Assembly: GCF_000014445.1 (NCBI RefSeq)
Contig: NC_008531.1
Location: 1,023,001-1,087,000, forward strand
Direction of reading: 5' to 3'
From: Leuconostoc mesenteroides subsp. mesenteroides ATCC 8293
Lineage (GTDB): Bacteria > Bacillota > Bacilli > Lactobacillales > Lactobacillaceae
DNA: 64,000 nucleotides
Shown: in pieces, positions 34,410 to 45,967 of the stretch
Position numbering within the stretch: the stretch's first letter is position 1
How the letters are laid out: every line of letters starts with the position of its first letter
Translations under genes and position numbers: made by a program
The notes under the pieces: model-generated
What the model saw: the letters and a program-made list of their open reading frames with translations, nothing else
Told to the model about the DNA's origin: nothing
Databases searched by the model: none

Positions 34410-35195
34410 ATGAAAAATTATAAACGTGGTCGTTTGGCGAGAAGAATTTTATTAAGTATTGTCATATTGATAGGTGTTGTGTATTTAAACCGTGTCTCGA
34501 TTTTGCAAAAAATTGTAGCAATAGGTTCCCAATCACAACTGATTAATATTGAAAAACAAAGTAATTCACCGACACAAAATGATGAGCTAGCCAACTTAAA
34601 ATATACTGGTCAAACAGTTGTTGAAGTTAATCATAATCAACCGACATTTAGTCAAGATGACTTGAAAATTAAACAGGGAGTTTGGCAAAAGCTATCGCCA
34701 TTAGATTGGTTAGGCAGACCACAAGTTGCTAATGCGTTGCTTAACCTAAAATTAATGCCCCCCTCTCAAAAGTATCAAGCCCGTGAACGATTAACAATCA
34801 AAACGCCAGGTTACCATGCCATTAAAACAGGAACGAATACTACAGACTGGTTATACAACCGTAGTCATCTGATTGGGTATCAATTTACTGGTCTAAACAA
34901 TGAAGCCAAAAATTTGATCACGGGGACACGACAGTTGAACGCAGACAGTCGTGTCAATGCTAAAAGTATGGTGACTTACGAAACAGAAATTGCGGATTAT
35001 TTGCATCAGTCAAAAAATAATTATGTGCGTTATCAAGTCACACCCGTATACAAAAATGTTGAGTTAGTTCCCCGTGGTGTTCATATGATAGCACAGTCAA
35101 ATGACAATACTTTGAAATTTAATATCTATGTTTTTAACGTTCAAGATGGCTGGACAATCAACTACTTAAACGGTAATGCTGAAAGGAGCGAATAA
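34410..35195 (+). CDS. membrane-anchored DNA/RNA non-specific endonuclease (EndA-like)
   Basis: ATG 34410 after GGAAGGAG gives 261 residues. An N-terminal helix (about 10-28) anchors a beta-beta-alpha-metal nuclease domain: W-L-Y-N-R-S-H-L-I-G-Y with the catalytic His, then N-E-A-K-N-L-I-T-G-T-R-Q-L-N with the metal-binding Asn. This matches EndA-type DNA-entry nucleases of streptococci. Within a mobilisation operon it might degrade incoming or extracellular DNA, or act during transfer; the role is inferred only. Confidence 0.8.
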   Translation: MKNYKRGRLARRILLSIVILIGVVYLNRVSILQKIVAIGSQSQLINIEKQSNSPTQNDELANLKYTGQTVVEVNHNQPTFSQDDLKIKQGVWQKLSPLDWLGRPQVANALLNLKLMPPSQKYQARERLTIKTPGYHAIKTGTNTTDWLYNRSHLIGYQFTGLNNEAKNLITGTRQLNADSRVNAKSMVTYETEIADYLHQSKNNYVRYQVTPVYKNVELVPRGVHMIAQSNDNTLKFNIYVFNVQDGWTINYLNGNAERSE

Positions 35196-35909
35196 GTGAA
35201 AGATGCGATAGAATTTAAAACAAGTCAAATGAAGGCACTCATCAAAAGAAGAAATGTTTTGAATAAAAAGTATGATACAACTTTACCCGAAGATATTCCT
35301 TTGGATGTTAAATCAGAACTAAAGTTTATCGACAAAATTTTACAAGAATTCGACATTGATGAGGAAATTTTTGCAAAACAAGGTAAGACAATTAATATCA
35401 AAAATTCGCGGAACGAAGAATGGTACTTTCAACAAATGAAGCACTGGGCTGAAAGAAATCCAAGGTCTACAAATGGACAGTTTGGTAAAAGTACACTGTA
35501 TAGATTTGCTTTGCATTTCTTCGTAGAAAATATTGCCCTTAATGCTAACAATGCACGTCTCAATTATTCAGAACTAGCCCAGAAGGTAAATGATGCTAAC
35601 TCCACAAAAAGTGATTCAAAATTGACTGCGCAATTAGCAAATGTAGAGAATTTATTAGGCTTTCTATTAACTATGCAACAATGTCAACTTGAATACATTC
35701 CAGAAGGCATTAATTTAGAAAATGGTTTTGTTAAATATGCCATCAACCCAATTAATCCAACAGAGTTCCAACAATTTGGTACACCAACAGAACTCAATCC
35801 AAGCAATGAATTGGCACAATCTTATGAAGAATATAAAAAAATTCGGAGTCGCGATAAGCAGCTGATCAAAAAATATCACCAAACAGGAGGACAACTCGAT
35901 GACGACTAA
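35196..35909 (+). CDS. hypothetical protein of the mobilisation operon
   Basis: 237 residues starting at GTG 35196 (AAGGAGCG box). Soluble, charged and helical, with a central conserved-looking stretch W-Y-F-Q-Q-M-K-H-W. The C-terminus overlaps the next gene by 11 bases. No family recognised; a relaxosome helper is plausible from position. Confidence 0.5.
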   Translation: MKDAIEFKTSQMKALIKRRNVLNKKYDTTLPEDIPLDVKSELKFIDKILQEFDIDEEIFAKQGKTINIKNSRNEEWYFQQMKHWAERNPRSTNGQFGKSTLYRFALHFFVENIALNANNARLNYSELAQKVNDANSTKSDSKLTAQLANVENLLGFLLTMQQCQLEYIPEGINLENGFVKYAINPINPTEFQQFGTPTELNPSNELAQSYEEYKKIRSRDKQLIKKYHQTGGQLDDD

Positions 35910-36213
35910 AAGGCATAGTAAAAGAAAAGCACAACTTAAAAAGTATTTAGAACAACTTGATGAATTCAATTGGCACCATCCTACTCAAGTTAGTGAGATG
36001 GCTGACAGTCAACATGAACGCGATAATCGCACGTACTATTTGGCTCAGCTAAGTTTAATTCTGTTCAATAACTATCAACAATCCTACATGCAAATTGCTC
36101 AAATGCTGAACATGTCCTCCAGAACAGCCCGCCGTTTGACAATTGATTACGAACAAGATTTTGACAGTTTAGAAGATATTATGGAGGAATTGCAAAATGG
36201 CGAAGACTGGTGA
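35899..36213 (+). CDS. helix-turn-helix protein of the mobilisation operon
   Basis: 104 residues with a clear C-terminal HTH (S-Y-M-Q-I-A-Q-M-L-N-M-S-S-R-T-A-R-R, about residues 58-80). It overlaps both neighbours, the relaxase by 17 bases, so it is made together with the relaxase and may repress the operon or bind oriT. Confidence 0.6.
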   Translation: MTTKRHSKRKAQLKKYLEQLDEFNWHHPTQVSEMADSQHERDNRTYYLAQLSLILFNNYQQSYMQIAQMLNMSSRTARRLTIDYEQDFDSLEDIMEELQNGEDW

Positions 36214-37684
36214 AATTGCTGCATTTGCCCTGGGTGAAAAAAAGACGGCAATGGTCAATTTACCAGCGCAGTTTGTCACTTCTAGTACAGCAGATATGAA
36301 GGGTCAAAAATACTCAGACCTCGTTGATTATGCGGATAATTCTGAGAAAACGAATGATCTCAATAATGAATCCATAACTGATCTCATCGATTTAAAGGAA
36401 CAATTTAGCAAGCGAGGCTATGCAAATAGAAATTCGGCAGTGACAGAAACGCATCCCATATTTGGTAACGACAAACTAAATTATGATAATCATGATATTT
36501 CTGTATTGAGAAAAAACTTGGATGAGGCTCAAGAAAATGGTAATAACATTCATGAACTCGCGTTCTCAATCAGAGGCGATTGGTTAGTTAAAAACAATCT
36601 CTATGAACCCGAAACTCGTATGATAGACCAAAATAAATTGAAGCATGCAGAACAAGAGGTTTCTAAGACGCTAATTAACAAAGGATTTAATTTACCTTTG
36701 GGAGAAGATGAAAATGACGTTGTTTGGTTTGGTGTGATTCATCAGGATACTGATCACCTAAACATGCATCTGTGGTTTGCTAAAAAAAGCCAAGAAACGC
36801 GGCCTGAGATGCTAAAACAAGAAGGTGAGTATAAAGGGCAGCCAATCGGCGTTATACCTCTGGAAGTGATTGAACAAGCCAAGCGACAGTTTAGAAAACA
36901 ATTAATGTCATCACAGGAACTAAGACGGCATCAGGAAATATTAAAAGGTGTTGGTGGCTTTAAAAAAGAAATTGTTGAGACAGCGCCAGACAACCTATTA
37001 AATGATCGTCATGCTAAAGCCATCAAACAAATTTATGATGCTTTACCTCAAGACATGAAAGGGCGTTGGCAGGTTGGCAGCGCCTATTTAACAGCTGGAA
37101 AAGGCAAGATGGCAAAAGCAGATCAATTGACCAATCAACTTTTAGATGATTTGTTTGACAAAGAGCTTAAACCTGAATATGAGGGATTTAAATCGATGGC
37201 ACAAGAATACGACGCCATTAATATTGAAGACCAGGGCGTGATGCATAAGGGACAACTCAAATGGTCTGAGAATAAGGACGAGGAATTAAGGCAACGCTTA
37301 GCGAATCAACTCTACAAACATTTAGCACAAATCGAAGATACATCACTAAATGATATTGACCAACAAATGTCTGAGCTACTAAGCAATGTAAAAAAGCGCG
37401 ACAAAGGCGGCATCACAGACAAAACTAAAATTGCATCTAGCCCTGAGGAAATAAAATTGACCCCCAATCCGTGGCTCGACAATGTCAACCCAAATATAAC
37501 AAAGAAGCACATAGGTGATCAGTTGCCAGTGCGGGGTGGCTCGTTTAATAAAATTAGTCGTTTGTGGCGGCAGGACATCCGTGCTGAGACAAATGCAGAA
37601 CGTCGATTCTTAACACACCAAAAGATAGTTGAACAGTATAAGGCAGAAGAAGAGTTCACGACACAAGAAAAAAATAGATTGTAA
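36197..37684 (+). CDS. MobL/MobP-type relaxase
   Basis: 495 residues. The metal-binding HUH-like motif reads H-Q-D-T-D-H-L-N-M-H (His182, His187, His191), following E-L-A-F-S-I-R-G-D-W at about 115-124. This spacing fits the MobP/MobL relaxases typified by pLS20. The enzyme nicks oriT and leads the strand through the channel. It ends the operon that starts with the RHH protein. A second, N-terminally replaced copy lies at 48492-49901. The MobT-like protein at 21773 is unrelated, so the plasmid has two relaxase types. Confidence 0.8.
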   Translation: MAKTGEIAAFALGEKKTAMVNLPAQFVTSSTADMKGQKYSDLVDYADNSEKTNDLNNESITDLIDLKEQFSKRGYANRNSAVTETHPIFGNDKLNYDNHDISVLRKNLDEAQENGNNIHELAFSIRGDWLVKNNLYEPETRMIDQNKLKHAEQEVSKTLINKGFNLPLGEDENDVVWFGVIHQDTDHLNMHLWFAKKSQETRPEMLKQEGEYKGQPIGVIPLEVIEQAKRQFRKQLMSSQELRRHQEILKGVGGFKKEIVETAPDNLLNDRHAKAIKQIYDALPQDMKGRWQVGSAYLTAGKGKMAKADQLTNQLLDDLFDKELKPEYEGFKSMAQEYDAINIEDQGVMHKGQLKWSENKDEELRQRLANQLYKHLAQIEDTSLNDIDQQMSELLSNVKKRDKGGITDKTKIASSPEEIKLTPNPWLDNVNPNITKKHIGDQLPVRGGSFNKISRLWRQDIRAETNAERRFLTHQKIVEQYKAEEEFTTQEKNRL

Positions 37685-37850
37685 AAAGGGGAGTACATAC
37701 CGATAAATTTATTTACCATCAAAAAGAACTGAATCTATTTTTTGATCAGGTCAAATAGGTATTGTTATCGAAAAAATCTTGTTTCTATATGGGATAATTA
37801 GTAAAAGAAATTTTTTATCAATGTCAAGCGTTAAAAATCAAATACAAATA

Positions 37851-38864
37851 TTATCGATTGTCAATTTTTCTTGGAAACGTTTCTCTATAGATTAATTCAG
37901 GTGATTTAAGTACCACTTCAGGGCTTGTTGTTTTTGGATTGATTATTCTCTGGTGCAGCAGATTTAGCGCTTCGTTTATCATATCATCTATATTAATTTT
38001 AAAAGTAGTAAGCGATGGTGAAGAAAATTTAGCGACTTCTATATCATTAATACTTATGAAAGCTGTAGTATAAGGAACAGAAATATTTTCTTCATTAAAC
38101 GCTCTGAGTACTCCTATTGCCAGCGAGTCTGATCCAATCAAGAAAGCCTGTGGGAGTTCATTCTCAGAATACGCATTAAGAATTTTTTTACCAATTCTAT
38201 AACCAGAGGAAGTTGAAAAATCAGATCCTATAAATACGAATTCTTTGCTATATATCGATATTTCTTTTGCATAGCTTTCAAAATATCTTCTTCTTAAATC
38301 ATCAAACTGAAAAGCGTTGTCGCCTTTGTTCCACAATTTACCTCCAATAAACCCAACTTTTGTAAAATTGCGAGATCGAAATTCATTCAACGCCCTTGTG
38401 ATGGTAAATTCCAAGTTGGGCTGTACAGAAGTAAAAATACCAGGATTAGGATTTGAGTCAACAAACACGCAGATAATCTCCTTCTTTATGATCTCATTTA
38501 AAGCATCTTGATTAAACTTTCCAATTAACAAAACACCTCTAACATTTTCAGATAATTCCATCACATTTTTATAAAAAATTATTTTTAGTCCACTTTTTTT
38601 GGCTGTTGCTTCAATAATCTCTCTCATTTTAACATAATAAACATCTTCAAGCTCTTCATCAGGATTAATTGAAAAGATTACCGCGAGATTAATATCTAAG
38701 AATTGATTAGATCCAACGGATATATACTCAAGTTGTCGTGCAACAGTTTGCACGGTTTCTCGGGTACTATCAGTAACTGAAAAAGTTTGGTCATTATTTA
38801 GTATTCTGGAGACAGTTGCTGAAGAATATCCGGTTTTTAGGGCTATTTCCTTGATAGTAGTCAT
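37851..38864 (-). CDS. LacI/GalR-family transcriptional repressor
   Basis: Start chosen at 38864 (T-T-I-K-E-I-A after Met) because a GAAGAGG box lies just upstream; 38879 is the alternative. About 337 residues: an N-terminal LacI HTH (I-A-L-K-T-G-Y-S-S-A-T-V-S-R-I-L-N) and a periplasmic-binding-type sugar domain. It is divergent from the galactan/galactose operon and most likely represses it until inducer (galactose or a galactoside) is bound. Related regulators include GalR and MsmR-type proteins. Confidence 0.88.
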   Translation of the reverse strand: MTTIKEIALKTGYSSATVSRILNNDQTFSVTDSTRETVQTVARQLEYISVGSNQFLDINLAVIFSINPDEELEDVYYVKMREIIEATAKKSGLKIIFYKNVMELSENVRGVLLIGKFNQDALNEIIKKEIICVFVDSNPNPGIFTSVQPNLEFTITRALNEFRSRNFTKVGFIGGKLWNKGDNAFQFDDLRRRYFESYAKEISIYSKEFVFIGSDFSTSSGYRIGKKILNAYSENELPQAFLIGSDSLAIGVLRAFNEENISVPYTTAFISINDIEVAKFSSPSLTTFKINIDDMINEALNLLHQRIINPKTTSPEVVLKSPELIYRETFPRKIDNR

Positions 38865-38879
38865 TTTTAACCTCTTCAT

Positions 38880-39076
38880 TAATTATGTAGAAAGTACTGT
38901 GTCTATAATTCATCATAAAACAAACGGCAACATTTGACTAATGTAAATTTAGTAATGAAAGTAAACATCATTTACTAATTTTTACCATTATTACCTCTGT
39001 AAGCGCTTCCATTTACTATGATAACGAGTTATTATTTAGAAGTCAATTGATATAGAATTAAGAAAGGATACGCTTT
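38880..39076 (+). promoter_or_regulatory. divergent control region with cre box and LacI-type operator
   Basis: A 14-base match to the catabolite-responsive element consensus, TGTAAGCGCTTCCA, lies at 38998-39011. Nearby, AGTAAA and TTTACT arms around 38959-38976 form an inverted repeat inside a larger imperfect palindrome, a plausible LacI-family operator. A TATAGA-like -10 lies near 39050 and AAGAAAGG precedes ATG 39077. CcpA and the divergent repressor could both act here. Confidence 0.65.
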
Positions 39077-41128
39077 ATGACTGACACATTACAAATTTCA
39101 AAGTTTCTACATGGGGGCGACTATAATCCCGAACAATGGATTGATAATTCAGAAATCATTAATCGCGATTTTACATTGTTTAAGCAATCCAAAATCAACA
39201 CGTTCACAATAGGAATTTTTTCTTGGGCAAAAATTGAACCAAAAGAAGGAGTTTACGATTTTGAATGGTTAGATAATATTTTTGATAGGGTTGAACAACA
39301 AAACGGGAATATTATTTTAGCTACTCCAAGTGGCGCCAGACCTAGATGGATGTCTGAAAAATATCCGGAAGTTCTACGAACGAATGAACAAGGACAAAAA
39401 CTTTTATTCGGGGAACGTCATAATCATTGTTTATCATCGCCTGTTTACCGCGCAAAGACGAAGTCAATCAATTACCAGCTTGCAAAGAGATATGGTCATC
39501 GCAAAAGTTTAATTCTTTGGCATATTTCTAATGAGTTGGGAGGTGATTGCCACTGTGAATTGTGCCAAGAAAAATTTCGTGAGTGGATGAAAAATAAATA
39601 TAAGACGATTGATAACTTAAATAGGCTATATTGGTCATCATTTTGGAGTCATCAATATAATAATTGGGATGACATTCATTCACCTTCGACACTGGGTGAT
39701 ACTACTTCTCTAATTCTGAATTTGGACTGGAAACGTTTTGTGACGGACCAAACAATTGATGTCTTTGAAAATGAAGTCAAACCATTACGAGAAGTGACTC
39801 CAAATATTCCTGTTACAACAAATTTTATGGGGGGAAATCCCCCAGAATCAAGCATTTTTATGGATTTAGATTACCAAAAATTTTCTAAACATGTGGATGT
39901 GATTAGTTGGGATTCATATCCTAATTGGTCCAATGATTATGAAACTACGGAAACTTTAGCTATGAAAACGGCTCTAATGAATGATGTTATGAGGGGGTTG
40001 AAGCACGATTCTTACCTTATAATGGAAAGTACTCCTTCTCAGGTTAATTGGCACCCTTTCAATAAATCAAAGCGGCCAGGAATGCATGAGATGGGCAGTC
40101 TGCAACAGATAGCACATGGAGCAAACTCAGTACTTTATTTTCAGTTACACCAATCACGGGGATCTTCAGAAATGTTTCACGGCGCTGTTGTGACACATAG
40201 TTTGAGCAATCGTACACGAGTTTTCAAAGATGTAAGTTTAGTAGGAAAAGATCTAGAAAAATTGCAACCGTTACTCAAATCTAAATACACACACACCAAA
40301 ATTGCAATTGTATTCGATTATGACAATGTATGGGCATTAGATGATGCAAGAAATTATTCGGATCAAACAAAGAAATATTGGCATACTATTCAGAGTCACT
40401 ATAGTGTTTTTTGGCAGAATAATATACCCGTTGATATTATTTCTGCTCAAGATGATTTATCCCCTTATACACTTGTGATAGATCCGATGCACTTCATGAT
40501 GGACATCGAGTATATGGAAAAAATTGAAAAATATGTGAGTTCGGGAGGCAATCTTGTTGGTACTTATATGACAGGCGTGGTTGATAAAAATTATTTAGCA
40601 TATTTAGGTGGGTGGCCAGAAAGACTGCAAAGAATTTATGGTTTGTCTTATGTTGAAACTGATACCCTTTACCCAAAACAAACTAATACCATCATATGGG
40701 AAGACAACGAATATAAAGTAATCGACTATGCTGATGTTTTTGAACAGAAAGGCGCTACCTCACTCGCTTATTATGAAGATGATTTTTATGCTCAAAGCCC
40801 AGCCTTAACAAAAAATGATTTGGGTTCTGGCACCGCTATGATGATTGCTGGCAGAACGGAAAAAGCTTTTTTAAATAAATTTTACAGTAAATTAATTGAT
40901 AAATACTCACTTCGTGATTCACAAATTCCTTTTGAAAATGCTGATGCACATCTAAGTGTACAAGTTCGGCAGGATGAGCGTCAAAAATATTATTTCATTA
41001 CAAATTATACCGATAATAAACAAATTGCCTTGTTTAAGGATAGCTATACGGAGATGTTGTCAGGGAATAGTTTAAATGGAAGCACTACATTGGAACCATA
41101 TCAGGTTATCGTAGCAACAAAGGACTGA
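39077..41128 (+). CDS. GH42 beta-galactosidase
   Basis: 683 residues, normal for GH42. The acid/base is Glu153 in W-H-I-S-N-E-L-G-G and the nucleophile Glu317 in L-I-M-E-S-T-P-S-Q-V-N-W. A Cys cluster at 158-163 matches the zinc site of many GH42 enzymes. No signal peptide, so it works in the cytoplasm on imported lactose or galacto-oligosaccharides from galactan. First gene of the operon, 16 bases before the transporter gene. Confidence 0.93.
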   Translation: MTDTLQISKFLHGGDYNPEQWIDNSEIINRDFTLFKQSKINTFTIGIFSWAKIEPKEGVYDFEWLDNIFDRVEQQNGNIILATPSGARPRWMSEKYPEVLRTNEQGQKLLFGERHNHCLSSPVYRAKTKSINYQLAKRYGHRKSLILWHISNELGGDCHCELCQEKFREWMKNKYKTIDNLNRLYWSSFWSHQYNNWDDIHSPSTLGDTTSLILNLDWKRFVTDQTIDVFENEVKPLREVTPNIPVTTNFMGGNPPESSIFMDLDYQKFSKHVDVISWDSYPNWSNDYETTETLAMKTALMNDVMRGLKHDSYLIMESTPSQVNWHPFNKSKRPGMHEMGSLQQIAHGANSVLYFQLHQSRGSSEMFHGAVVTHSLSNRTRVFKDVSLVGKDLEKLQPLLKSKYTHTKIAIVFDYDNVWALDDARNYSDQTKKYWHTIQSHYSVFWQNNIPVDIISAQDDLSPYTLVIDPMHFMMDIEYMEKIEKYVSSGGNLVGTYMTGVVDKNYLAYLGGWPERLQRIYGLSYVETDTLYPKQTNTIIWEDNEYKVIDYADVFEQKGATSLAYYEDDFYAQSPALTKNDLGSGTAMMIAGRTEKAFLNKFYSKLIDKYSLRDSQIPFENADAHLSVQVRQDERQKYYFITNYTDNKQIALFKDSYTEMLSGNSLNGSTTLEPYQVIVATKD

Positions 41129-41143
41129 TTTAGGAGAAAGAAT

Positions 41144-43063
41144 ATGAAAGACATAACTAAACAGAAGTTTTCTCGAAATAAGCTAGTAGAAATGATTTCT
41201 TTTGCACTTGGTAATCTAGGGCACTCTGCATTCTATGGTGCATTAAGCACTTACTTCATCGTTTATGTCACGAGTGGTATGTTTGATGGGTTACCGCAAT
41301 CGGTAGCAAACAAGTTAATTGGTTTAATTACGGCTCTTGTAGTAATTATTCGTTTGGCCGAAGTAGTTATTGATCCGATTCTTGGAAATATTGTAGATAA
41401 TACAAAAACGCGATGGGGAAAATTTAAACCTTGGCAAGTAATTGGCGCGGTTGTTAGTTCAGTGTTATTAGTTGTAATATTTACTGGAATTTTTGGGTTG
41501 GCTCATATTAATTGGATTGCTTTTGCGATCGTTTTCACAGTTTTATTTATTTTACTAGATATTTTTTATTCATTTGCAGATGTTGCCTATTGGGGCATGG
41601 TGCCGGCTATATCTGAAGACAGTAAAGAGAGAGGAATTTTTACTTCCTTAGGGAGTTTTACTGGTTCTATTGGTTGGAATGGTCTTACGATGATTGTTGT
41701 TCCGGTCACCACATACTTCACTTTTATCGCAACTGGAAAACATGAACAAGGGCCTTCAGGGTGGTTTGGATTTTCAATAGTTGTTTCCATTGTAGCCGTT
41801 TTATCAGCTTTGGCAGTAGCCTTTGGAACTAAAGAAAAAGATAACTTGATTCGAAATGCTGCAACAAAAAAAACAAGCATTAAAGATGTATTTTCAGGTA
41901 TTATTCATAATGACCAAATTTTATGGATCAGCTTAGCATATCTAATGTATTCACTAGCGTATGTTGTGACCAATGGTGTTTTATTTTACTTCTTTAAGTT
42001 TGTACTAGGAAAACCAAACGAATTTTGGATTGCTGGTGCTATTGCAACAGTAATAGGGTTCTCTACTGCTCCGTTGTATCCCGTTCTAAATAAGTTTATC
42101 ACCAGGAAAGTGTTATTTAGTATTGGGCAAATGGCAATGATCCTATCATATCTGCTTTTTATATTCGGAAAAACAAATATGATGATGGTTACAATAGGAC
42201 TTATTTTGTTTAATTTTACTTTTGCGCAACTGGTTGTTGTCTTATCACTAACTGACTCTATTGAATACGGACAATTAAAAAATGGTAATCGCAACGAAGC
42301 TGTTGTCTTGGCGGTTCGACCTATGTTAGACAAGATAACTGGTGCTTTTTCAAACGGAATCGTCGGAACAATTGCAATTGCGGCGGGCATGACTGGATCA
42401 GCTACCGCAGGAGATATTAGTGCATCAAAAATTAATACCTTTGAAATTTATGCTTTTTACACACCACTTCTTTTTTCTATTCTAGCCTTAGTTATATTCT
42501 TGTGGAAAGTTAAAATTACCGAGAAAAAACATGCCGAAATCGTTATTGAACTGGAAAAAAATTTATCAAGTGGCGCTAGAAAAGCTAATACTTCTGAAGT
42601 GAATGTTGAACTTGAAGAAATATTTGCACCTGCCTCAGGACAAAAAAAGCTACTTAATGAGGTCAATGGCAACACAATTACTGGTATTGGTTTTGCTATT
42701 GATCCGGAAGAAGGTAATTTACTTGCACCATTTGATGGCAAAGTCGACTTTACTTTTTCTACAAAACATGTTTTGGGTGTTGTATCTAACAACGGATTAA
42801 AAGCAATTATTCATGTAGGAATAGGCACTATCAATATGCGAGGTGCGGGGTTTGTGTCACATTATGTGGACGGCCAATTATTCAAAAAGGGAGATCTTTT
42901 GATGAGCTTTGATAAGAAATTAATTACGAAAAACGGGTATCAAGATGACGTTATTATGTACTTTACCCAACCAGAAAACATTATAGATGTTCAACAAATT
43001 GATAATCGTGTCGTCAAACAAGGGGAGCAGATAGCAAAATTAACATTCAGGAGTGAAAGATAA
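41144..43063 (+). CDS. lacS: LacS-type galactoside transporter with C-terminal EIIA domain
   Basis: 639 residues: about 470 residues of GPH-family carrier with twelve hydrophobic segments, then a PTS EIIA-glucose-like domain (about 485-635). The phosphorylatable His is in I-I-H-V-G-I-G (His557), near His552 of streptococcal LacS. It imports lactose or galactosides with proton or in exchange for galactose; HPr-dependent phosphorylation of the EIIA part adjusts activity. Lies between beta-galactosidase and endogalactanase genes. Confidence 0.92.
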   Translation: MKDITKQKFSRNKLVEMISFALGNLGHSAFYGALSTYFIVYVTSGMFDGLPQSVANKLIGLITALVVIIRLAEVVIDPILGNIVDNTKTRWGKFKPWQVIGAVVSSVLLVVIFTGIFGLAHINWIAFAIVFTVLFILLDIFYSFADVAYWGMVPAISEDSKERGIFTSLGSFTGSIGWNGLTMIVVPVTTYFTFIATGKHEQGPSGWFGFSIVVSIVAVLSALAVAFGTKEKDNLIRNAATKKTSIKDVFSGIIHNDQILWISLAYLMYSLAYVVTNGVLFYFFKFVLGKPNEFWIAGAIATVIGFSTAPLYPVLNKFITRKVLFSIGQMAMILSYLLFIFGKTNMMMVTIGLILFNFTFAQLVVVLSLTDSIEYGQLKNGNRNEAVVLAVRPMLDKITGAFSNGIVGTIAIAAGMTGSATAGDISASKINTFEIYAFYTPLLFSILALVIFLWKVKITEKKHAEIVIELEKNLSSGARKANTSEVNVELEEIFAPASGQKKLLNEVNGNTITGIGFAIDPEEGNLLAPFDGKVDFTFSTKHVLGVVSNNGLKAIIHVGIGTINMRGAGFVSHYVDGQLFKKGDLLMSFDKKLITKNGYQDDVIMYFTQPENIIDVQQIDNRVVKQGEQIAKLTFRSER

Positions 43064-44323
<1,260 letters not shown>

Positions 44324-44376
44324 TTAAATAAGTTGGTTGAAATAATGTTTGGTTCATTCTGAATTGTATACAGTGA

Positions 44377-44405
44377 TTGACATCATTATAATCTCAAATT
44401 TTAAT
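44377..44405 (+). promoter_or_regulatory. internal promoter before galT
   Basis: A consensus -35 TTGACA (44377-44382) and -10 TTTAAT (44400-44405) are separated by 17 bases. It would drive galT-galE-galK separately from the GH42 promoter. Confidence 0.6.
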
Positions 44406-44452
44406 TTTTGGTGCAATAATTTTTACTTATAAAGATTTAAAGGAGAAGCATA

Positions 44453-45961
44453 ATGGCGGAAATTGATTTATTCACAGCATTCGCAAAAAAAATCATTGAA
44501 GAATCTGATTATACAATTGATGACGAAATTTATTTGGTCAATCAAATTATGGGATTAGTTGGTGAAACAAATCATAATACGACACCTCGCTTGGTAGATG
44601 ATGACAGTGTAACGACCCTAGCTTTACTAGATCAGCTGACAGCTGTTGCCGAAAAAAATGGGACATTAGCGTTGCGTCAAATGAACACTGATATGCTAGG
44701 TGCGCAACTCATGAATTTTATTGTACCAAGGCCATCACAGGTTCGAAAAATGTTTTGGGAGCATTATCAGCAATCTCCGCGACAAGCAACTGATTATTTC
44801 TTTGATTTATCCCAACGCAGTAATTACATTAAAACACGTGAAATCAGTCAAAATATTTCTTATCCGGTAGACACACAATATGGTACACTGCAAATTACCA
44901 TTAACCTATCCAAACCAGAAAAGGATCCTAAAGCGATTGCGGCTGCTTTAAAAAATAAAAACCAACAGCAATCGCAATATCCTGTTTCACAATTGGCAAA
45001 AGAGAATGAAGGATATTGGGGACGACTGGATTATGCAGCACGCACCAATCATCGGGTTATTCCGATAACATTGGGACATGAAAAATGGTATTTTCAATAT
45101 TCACCTTATGCTTATTTCAATGAACATGCTATTGTGCTCTCTGAAAATCTTCGCCCGATGCATGTTGATCGTGAAAACTTATCACGATTGTTAGAGTTTG
45201 TGTCTAAATTTCCAGAGTATTTCATTGGATCGAATGCAGATTTGCCAATTGTTGGCGGATCGATTTTATCACATGACCATTTTCAAGCTGGTCGTTATGA
45301 ACTACCTATGGCAAAAGCAGTCATGAAAGAAAAGATGACCATTGCAGGTTGTGATTTACATGAAGCGGGTATTTTAAATTGGCCAATGACAACTATCCGC
45401 TTAATCGACGATGATCGTGAAAAGTTACTAAATGCCGCTGATAGAATTATGATGGCTTGGCAAAATTATGATGATGCCTCTCTTTCAATTCGTGCGTATG
45501 GTGATGATGGTGAACGGCACCACACGGTAACGCCGATTGTTAGATTTCGAAGTGGTCATTACGAAGTGGATCTTGTGTTACGTGATAACAACACATCTGA
45601 CGCTTTCCCAGATGGCATTTTTCACCCGCATCCAGATGTTCAGCATATTAAACAAGAAAATATTGGTTTGATTGAGGTGATGGGATTAGCAATTTTACCG
45701 CCACGTTTGAAAGCAGAATTAGCTGAAGTTGCGCAATATTTATTAGGCAATGATAATAACATTGCATTAAAACACCGAACATGGGCAGATGCTTTGAAGC
45801 AATCTGAAGTGATTAACGCGAATAATGTGACCCATATCGTGCAACAAAGCGTGGGACAGATTTTCAGTCGCGTACTTGAGGATGCAGGTGTCTTCAAAAA
45901 TGATCAATCTGGACAAGATGGTCTGGAAAAGTTTATTAAGCAAATCGAAGTAGGGGAATAA
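44453..45961 (+). CDS. galT: UDP-glucose:hexose-1-phosphate uridylyltransferase, Firmicutes type
   Basis: 502 residues, the long Gram-positive GalT form. Segments such as P-R-P-S-Q-V-R, Y-F-N-E-H-A-I-V-L and G-G-S-I-L-S-H-D-H-F-Q-A-G-R are characteristic. It exchanges UMP between UDP-glucose and galactose-1-phosphate (Leloir pathway). ATG 44453 after AAGGAG; galE starts six bases after its stop. GC content rises in galT-galE compared with neighbours, suggesting a different origin from galK. Confidence 0.93.
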   Translation: MAEIDLFTAFAKKIIEESDYTIDDEIYLVNQIMGLVGETNHNTTPRLVDDDSVTTLALLDQLTAVAEKNGTLALRQMNTDMLGAQLMNFIVPRPSQVRKMFWEHYQQSPRQATDYFFDLSQRSNYIKTREISQNISYPVDTQYGTLQITINLSKPEKDPKAIAAALKNKNQQQSQYPVSQLAKENEGYWGRLDYAARTNHRVIPITLGHEKWYFQYSPYAYFNEHAIVLSENLRPMHVDRENLSRLLEFVSKFPEYFIGSNADLPIVGGSILSHDHFQAGRYELPMAKAVMKEKMTIAGCDLHEAGILNWPMTTIRLIDDDREKLLNAADRIMMAWQNYDDASLSIRAYGDDGERHHTVTPIVRFRSGHYEVDLVLRDNNTSDAFPDGIFHPHPDVQHIKQENIGLIEVMGLAILPPRLKAELAEVAQYLLGNDNNIALKHRTWADALKQSEVINANNVTHIVQQSVGQIFSRVLEDAGVFKNDQSGQDGLEKFIKQIEVGE

Positions 45962-45967
45962 ATCAAA

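Noticed and set aside
41587..42792. Reverse frames inside lacS
   Set aside because: Antisense shadows of a well-supported transporter gene; no ribosome-binding site or conserved motif.
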